This document shows, one piece after another, positions 29,687-32,436 of a DNA stretch of 32,436 nt; position 1 is the stretch's first letter; each line of letters begins with the position of its first letter. Location of the stretch: the NCBI GenBank assembly GCA_003427395.1, contig BFEA01000243.1, positions 1,967,852-2,000,287 on the forward strand, given 5' to 3'. Under the pieces are notes generated by a model. It was not told the DNA's origin. It did not search any database and saw only the letters and a list, made by a program, of their open reading frames with translations. This DNA comes from Chara braunii. Lineage: Eukaryota > Streptophyta > Charophyceae > Charales > Characeae. Made by a program: the position numbers and the translations under genes.

Positions 29687-29893
29687 TCATTTTATCTAAT
29701 TGTTCTTCTAAGGAACCTGGACCCGGTTTCCAGCAGGTGCCGCTCCCCACCAATAGAAGGAGCAACCCAACGGCGCCCGAAGACTCACTCCTGGAGGTTC
29801 TCTTACCACCGCTGGGATAGTGGCCTTGCAAGTGGGTTTTCCAAAAAAAAAAAAAAAAAAAAAAAAAAACAACAACAACAACAACAACAACAA
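29687..29893 (+). mobile_element. possible retroposon fragment with A(n)(CAA)n tail
   Basis: About 155 bases of non-repetitive sequence end in about 27 A (from 29843) and about eight CAA units. The tail matches that at 22291-22335. No internal promoter boxes are seen in the body, so the family is unknown. Confidence 0.5.
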
Positions 29894-30273
29894 AGCTAAG
29901 ACAGGTGATGCTTCCTGTCATTCAATCAAAAAAAAAAGAAAAAATAGAAAAGGATTTGACTGCAACCAGGTCTAAAAGGAGTAAGAAATGTCCCAATGTG
30001 TTTTTTTTTTCCTCTTTGTTATTTTTTGTCTTTCCAGGTTTTTTTTTTTTTTTTTCAGATATTATCATTTAGCTGACCAGCCCCAAGCAATTCATTAGTA
30101 GTTGGTGCGTGCAGCTCCCGCATGTTCCCTCGTTGGAGGCTTGAGCACGGATGTGGCTGCTACGGGGTTCCCCGTAATACTATAACGACAAAAAAAAAGG
30201 CCTGAAAGGCCGTACTGTCCAGATTTGACAGGTAATTGAATTGGTTGGGCTTCAAAGAATTAGCCTTATAACA

Positions 30274-30282
<9 letters not shown>
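29894..30282. other. A/T-tract-rich intergenic sequence
   Basis: Several A or T runs (29927-29944, 30001-30010, 30039-30056) and a perfect palindrome ACGGGGTTCCCCGT near 30160. No gene recognised. Confidence 0.45.
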
Positions 30283-30304
<22 letters not shown>

Positions 30305-30305
30305 T
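30283..30305. repeat. (TA)n microsatellite
   Basis: About eleven TA units after an A run. They lie at the left end of the minus-strand SINE-like head. Confidence 0.9.
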
Positions 30306-30405
30306 TAGTAGTTGGTTTTACTTGTCAAGTTCCATCATCTGGATTCGAACACAGGTCTGTATTTCAACAGTTCATGGGTATACCCACTGAGCTAGGCTCT
30401 TGGGT
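30306..30405 (-). mobile_element. tRNA-derived SINE-like head (minus strand)
   Basis: Read on the minus strand there is an A box TAGCTCAGTGGG (complement of 30383-30394) and a B box TGTTCGAATCC (complement of 30341-30351), at tRNA spacing. T-arm pairing is poor, so it is not a working tRNA gene. It ends against the (TA)n and A/T tracts at about 30270-30305, as SINE tails often do. Confidence 0.6.
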
Positions 30406-30657
30406 TCTTTCCAGTATTTGGTTAGTAGCACGGCAGCGTTTATTGGAATCAGCCTGTATCTGGCCCTCAAACTCAGCCAGATACATGGGCGGGCTTGCTG
30501 GAGAGTTTGGCTAGCATGGCAGAGGAGTAAAAACAACGGGCCTCTTTTTTGTTCCATCTGCAGGCAGCAGGTCCAGCGCCCAATCCGAGATAGGCCGGTA
30601 CCAATATAACCCTCAATTCCCAAGTCATGGTACCAGTCACTTTCAGGCTTGGCAAAA
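30406..30657. other. no recognisable feature
   Basis: Short open frames occur on both strands and overlap one another. None has a recognisable domain. Confidence 0.35.
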
Positions 30658-30745
30658 TCGTAAATTTAGGCTCGTACTACATTTAGGGTAGGACCGCACA
30701 GGACGGCTGCAAAAGGTTTCAAAATCATAAATTTAGGCTCGTACT
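30658..30745. repeat. tandem unit of about 70 bp, second copy split by an insertion
   Basis: Unit 1 runs from about 30660 (TAAATTTAGGCTCGTACTAC) to about 30727. Unit 2 starts at about 30727 (ATAAATTTAGGCTCGTACT), is cut at 30745, and resumes at 31121 with CTCGTACAACATTTAGGG. Confidence 0.8.
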
Positions 30746-31023
30746 CTAGGCTACCAGAGTGGCCCGGGGTTGCCTGGCCGGCCAGAAAAATAATTAAGAA
30801 AAAAATCCAAAAAAAATATTTTTTATTTTATATTTTAAATTTGCCAAAGAATTTCGATGTGACCCTGAGGCAAAAGTTATTCAGTTTACGTTTCTGCATA
30901 ACATAGTTTTTTTTCGGATTTTTTCGAGGGCTTTTTTTTTTTTTTTTGACGGTTCCACACGTGGTTAATCGGGGGTGTTTTTTTTTGGCAGAATTTAGCA
31001 CTGAAATTGTCATATTTTTTCGA

Positions 31024-31055
<32 letters not shown>

Positions 31056-31120
31056 GGACCTTCTCTGGTCCTTGCACGGGCTGGCCACCCGGGACCCGGG
31101 CGGCCCGGCTCGTAGCCTAG
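30746..31120. mobile_element. 375-bp TIR element (MITE) with 7-8 bp target duplication
   Basis: The left end CTAGGCTACCAGAG and the complement of the right end, CTAGGCTACGAGCC, share nine perfect bases, followed by G/C-rich similarity (GGCCCGGG and CCTGGCC types). The flanks are CTCGTACT (30738-30745) and CTCGTACA (31121-31128). The interrupted host is unit 2 of the 70-bp tandem repeat, which gives the empty-site sequence directly. The interior is T-rich, non-coding and contains several T runs. The 8-bp duplication suits hAT-type mobilisation, but the termini are not typical. Confidence 0.8.
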
Positions 31121-31133
31121 CTCGTACAACATT

Positions 31134-31587
31134 TAGGGTAGGACCCCACAGGATGGTGGCAAATGGTTTCGGAAGTCTTTCACTTCTACCCGACTGCCCA
31201 CCGCCATCGGAAATGATGAAACAGAGGGGCCTCCACCGCCACTGCGAAATGTTGCTTTTGCATCGGTGGCAGTTACCCAAATAGGAAATTCCAGGGCAGT
31301 TTTCCTTTTTGGGAAGGGTCGGGGACTCGAAGGCCATTCTAGGTCCCTTACCAGTGGTTGTAATGGAAGGGCTGCCGGCTTCCGCCCGCATTTGCCGGAG
31401 TGCACACCCGAGAGGTAGGTAAAGGGACCGAGTATTGGAAAACGGGAATATGGGGCCACGTACGAATAAAGGGGCCGTGGACCGAGTGAAAACGATTGCC
31501 CGTCGTCTTCTGCAACGGAATTCTTGGTCTGTGGGGTCCGGGAAGTTGCCTCGTGACTTGCCGCCATCCTGTGGGGTACTAGCCTTA
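31134..31587. repeat. inverted-repeat-bounded segment, about 450 bp
   Basis: ACCCCACAGGATGGTGGC (about 31141-31158) is matched in inverted form by GCCGCCATCCTGTGGGGT (about 31560-31577), at 17 of 18 bases. A degraded third copy of the same motif lies in tandem unit 1 near 30690. The interior has no recognised gene. It may be another small TIR element adjacent to the previous one. Confidence 0.55.
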
Positions 31588-31700
31588 GGATTTCATTGGG
31601 TGTACTACTGGTTTAAACCACCATGGCGCAAATGAATACAGACCTGCACGATAGGCTGCGTCAGATTCACCGGCAGAACGGGACCGCAAGCAACAAGCCA
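31588..31700. other. short spacer with partial 33-bp motif
   Basis: The end (about 31680-31700) carries a partial, diverged copy of the minisatellite that follows. Confidence 0.4.
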
Positions 31701-31865
31701 TGGGACTGGGAGCAACAACATAGCACATAAGAATGGGACTGCAAGCAACAACATAGCACATAAGAATGGGACTGCAAGCAACATCATAGCACATAACAAT
31801 GGGACTGCAGGCAACAACATAGCACATAAGAATGGGACTGCAAGCAATGACATAGCACATGAGAA
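31701..31865. repeat. 33-bp minisatellite, five units
   Basis: Units starting TGGGACTG lie exactly 33 bases apart at 31701, 31734, 31767, 31800 and 31833, with only a few substitutions. Thirty-three is a multiple of three, so the minus-strand frame stays open through the array as an 11-residue repeat (SPILMCYVVAC). No independent evidence of a gene is seen. Confidence 0.93.
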
Positions 31866-32150
31866 GAGAGGGGGTAAGGGAGGCAAGCCGGGAGACAAGG
31901 GGCAAGGCGAGGGCCAGTGCAGCAGGATGAGCAGCAAGCAGTGCGGCCCCAAGGCAACCGCGCAGGGAGGCAGCAGCGCAACAAGGCAGCCAGGCAGAGA
32001 GGCAACAAACCAGGGAGGCAGCGAGGCATAAGGCAGTGCCGATATGGCAGCCAAACTACAAGACAATCATTTGGGAAGCACAGAAAGACAAGGCAAAAAG
32101 ATGGGCGGCCAGGCAGCCGGGGCAAGCCCATGGGCATTCCACACATCCCA
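31866..32150. repeat. G/A/C-rich simple sequence (GGCAGC/GCAAGG type)
   Basis: Irregular repetition of GGCAGC, GGCAAC and GGGAGG words. Both strands are open over part of it because of the biased composition, not because of a gene. Confidence 0.75.
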
Positions 32151-32436
32151 CACGGACCAAAGCAGATAATCACCCACTCACACCACAAGTAGAACCCTTC
32201 AGACTGTAGGTTCACAGCACCATTGGAGCCAGGAATTCAGTTGTATGAATGTCTTAAAGTTTCATCACCCATGGGAGACACATACATAGGCATCCCGAAC
32301 ACTGCAGCCCCCCTGTAGGCACTATAAACACCCAAACACTGAATACTTGAAACATCTTAAGCCACCAGTATTTCGGAGCCTCTCTTTCCCAATGCTTGAT
32401 TTCTGCTGTGAGCGTATAAAACACAAACGGGCACGG
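32151..32436. other. no recognisable feature to the window end
   Basis: No coding frame, repeat or RNA gene could be supported in the last 285 bases. Confidence 0.5.

Noticed and set aside
31605-32215. Minus-strand Cys/Leu/Pro-rich frames
   Set aside because: Produced by the 33-bp minisatellite and biased simple sequence; alternative frames are equally open.

Overview
The window is a nest of eukaryotic repeats; I see no ordinary host gene. The genome is eukaryotic because there are LTR-retrotransposon remains, tRNA-derived SINE-like heads, A-tracts followed by (CAA)n, microsatellites and foldback elements. A primer-binding site matching plant-type tRNA-Asp favours a plant or streptophyte alga with a large repetitive genome. 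That placement is an inference and the species is not identified.

Bases 1-17535 are one very large LTR element. A 5' LTR enters from beyond the left edge and ends at 6026, a PBS follows at 6029-6046, the non-coding internal domain runs to 12238, and a 5.3 kb 3' LTR spans 12239-17535. With long LTRs and no gag or pol it is built like a LARD (large retrotransposon derivative). Both LTRs carry an array of about 19 stem-loops with a near-invariant TAAGT loop. The stem bases change from unit to unit but stay complementary. A foldback MITE sits in the 5' LTR only.

Bases 17536-26450 are a decayed Ty3/gypsy pol on the + strand: RT, RNase H, a PHD-finger-like module, integrase (zinc finger, DDE core, GPY/F end), then further ORFs linked by ATGA stop/start overlaps. 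A 3.13 kb TIR element (19657-22786) is inserted exactly inside the PHD-like module, flanked by an 8-bp near-duplication. It carries poly(A), GT-rich DNA, a SINE-like head and a 136-bp dyad satellite. A second dyad-rich block (about 23885-24315) interrupts the integrase. Stops, frameshifts and lost catalytic residues mark this pol as a pseudogene.

Bases 26450-32436 hold further degenerate ORFs, a 128-bp foldback, a 420-bp tandem duplication, A/CAA tails, a minus-strand SINE-like head, a 375-bp TIR element with 7-8 bp target duplication, a 33-bp minisatellite and purine-rich simple sequence.

Inferred order of events: the gypsy-like element came first; the TIR element inserted into it; the LARD-like element lies next to or inside it; the foldback MITE in the 5' LTR came later than the LARD insertion.
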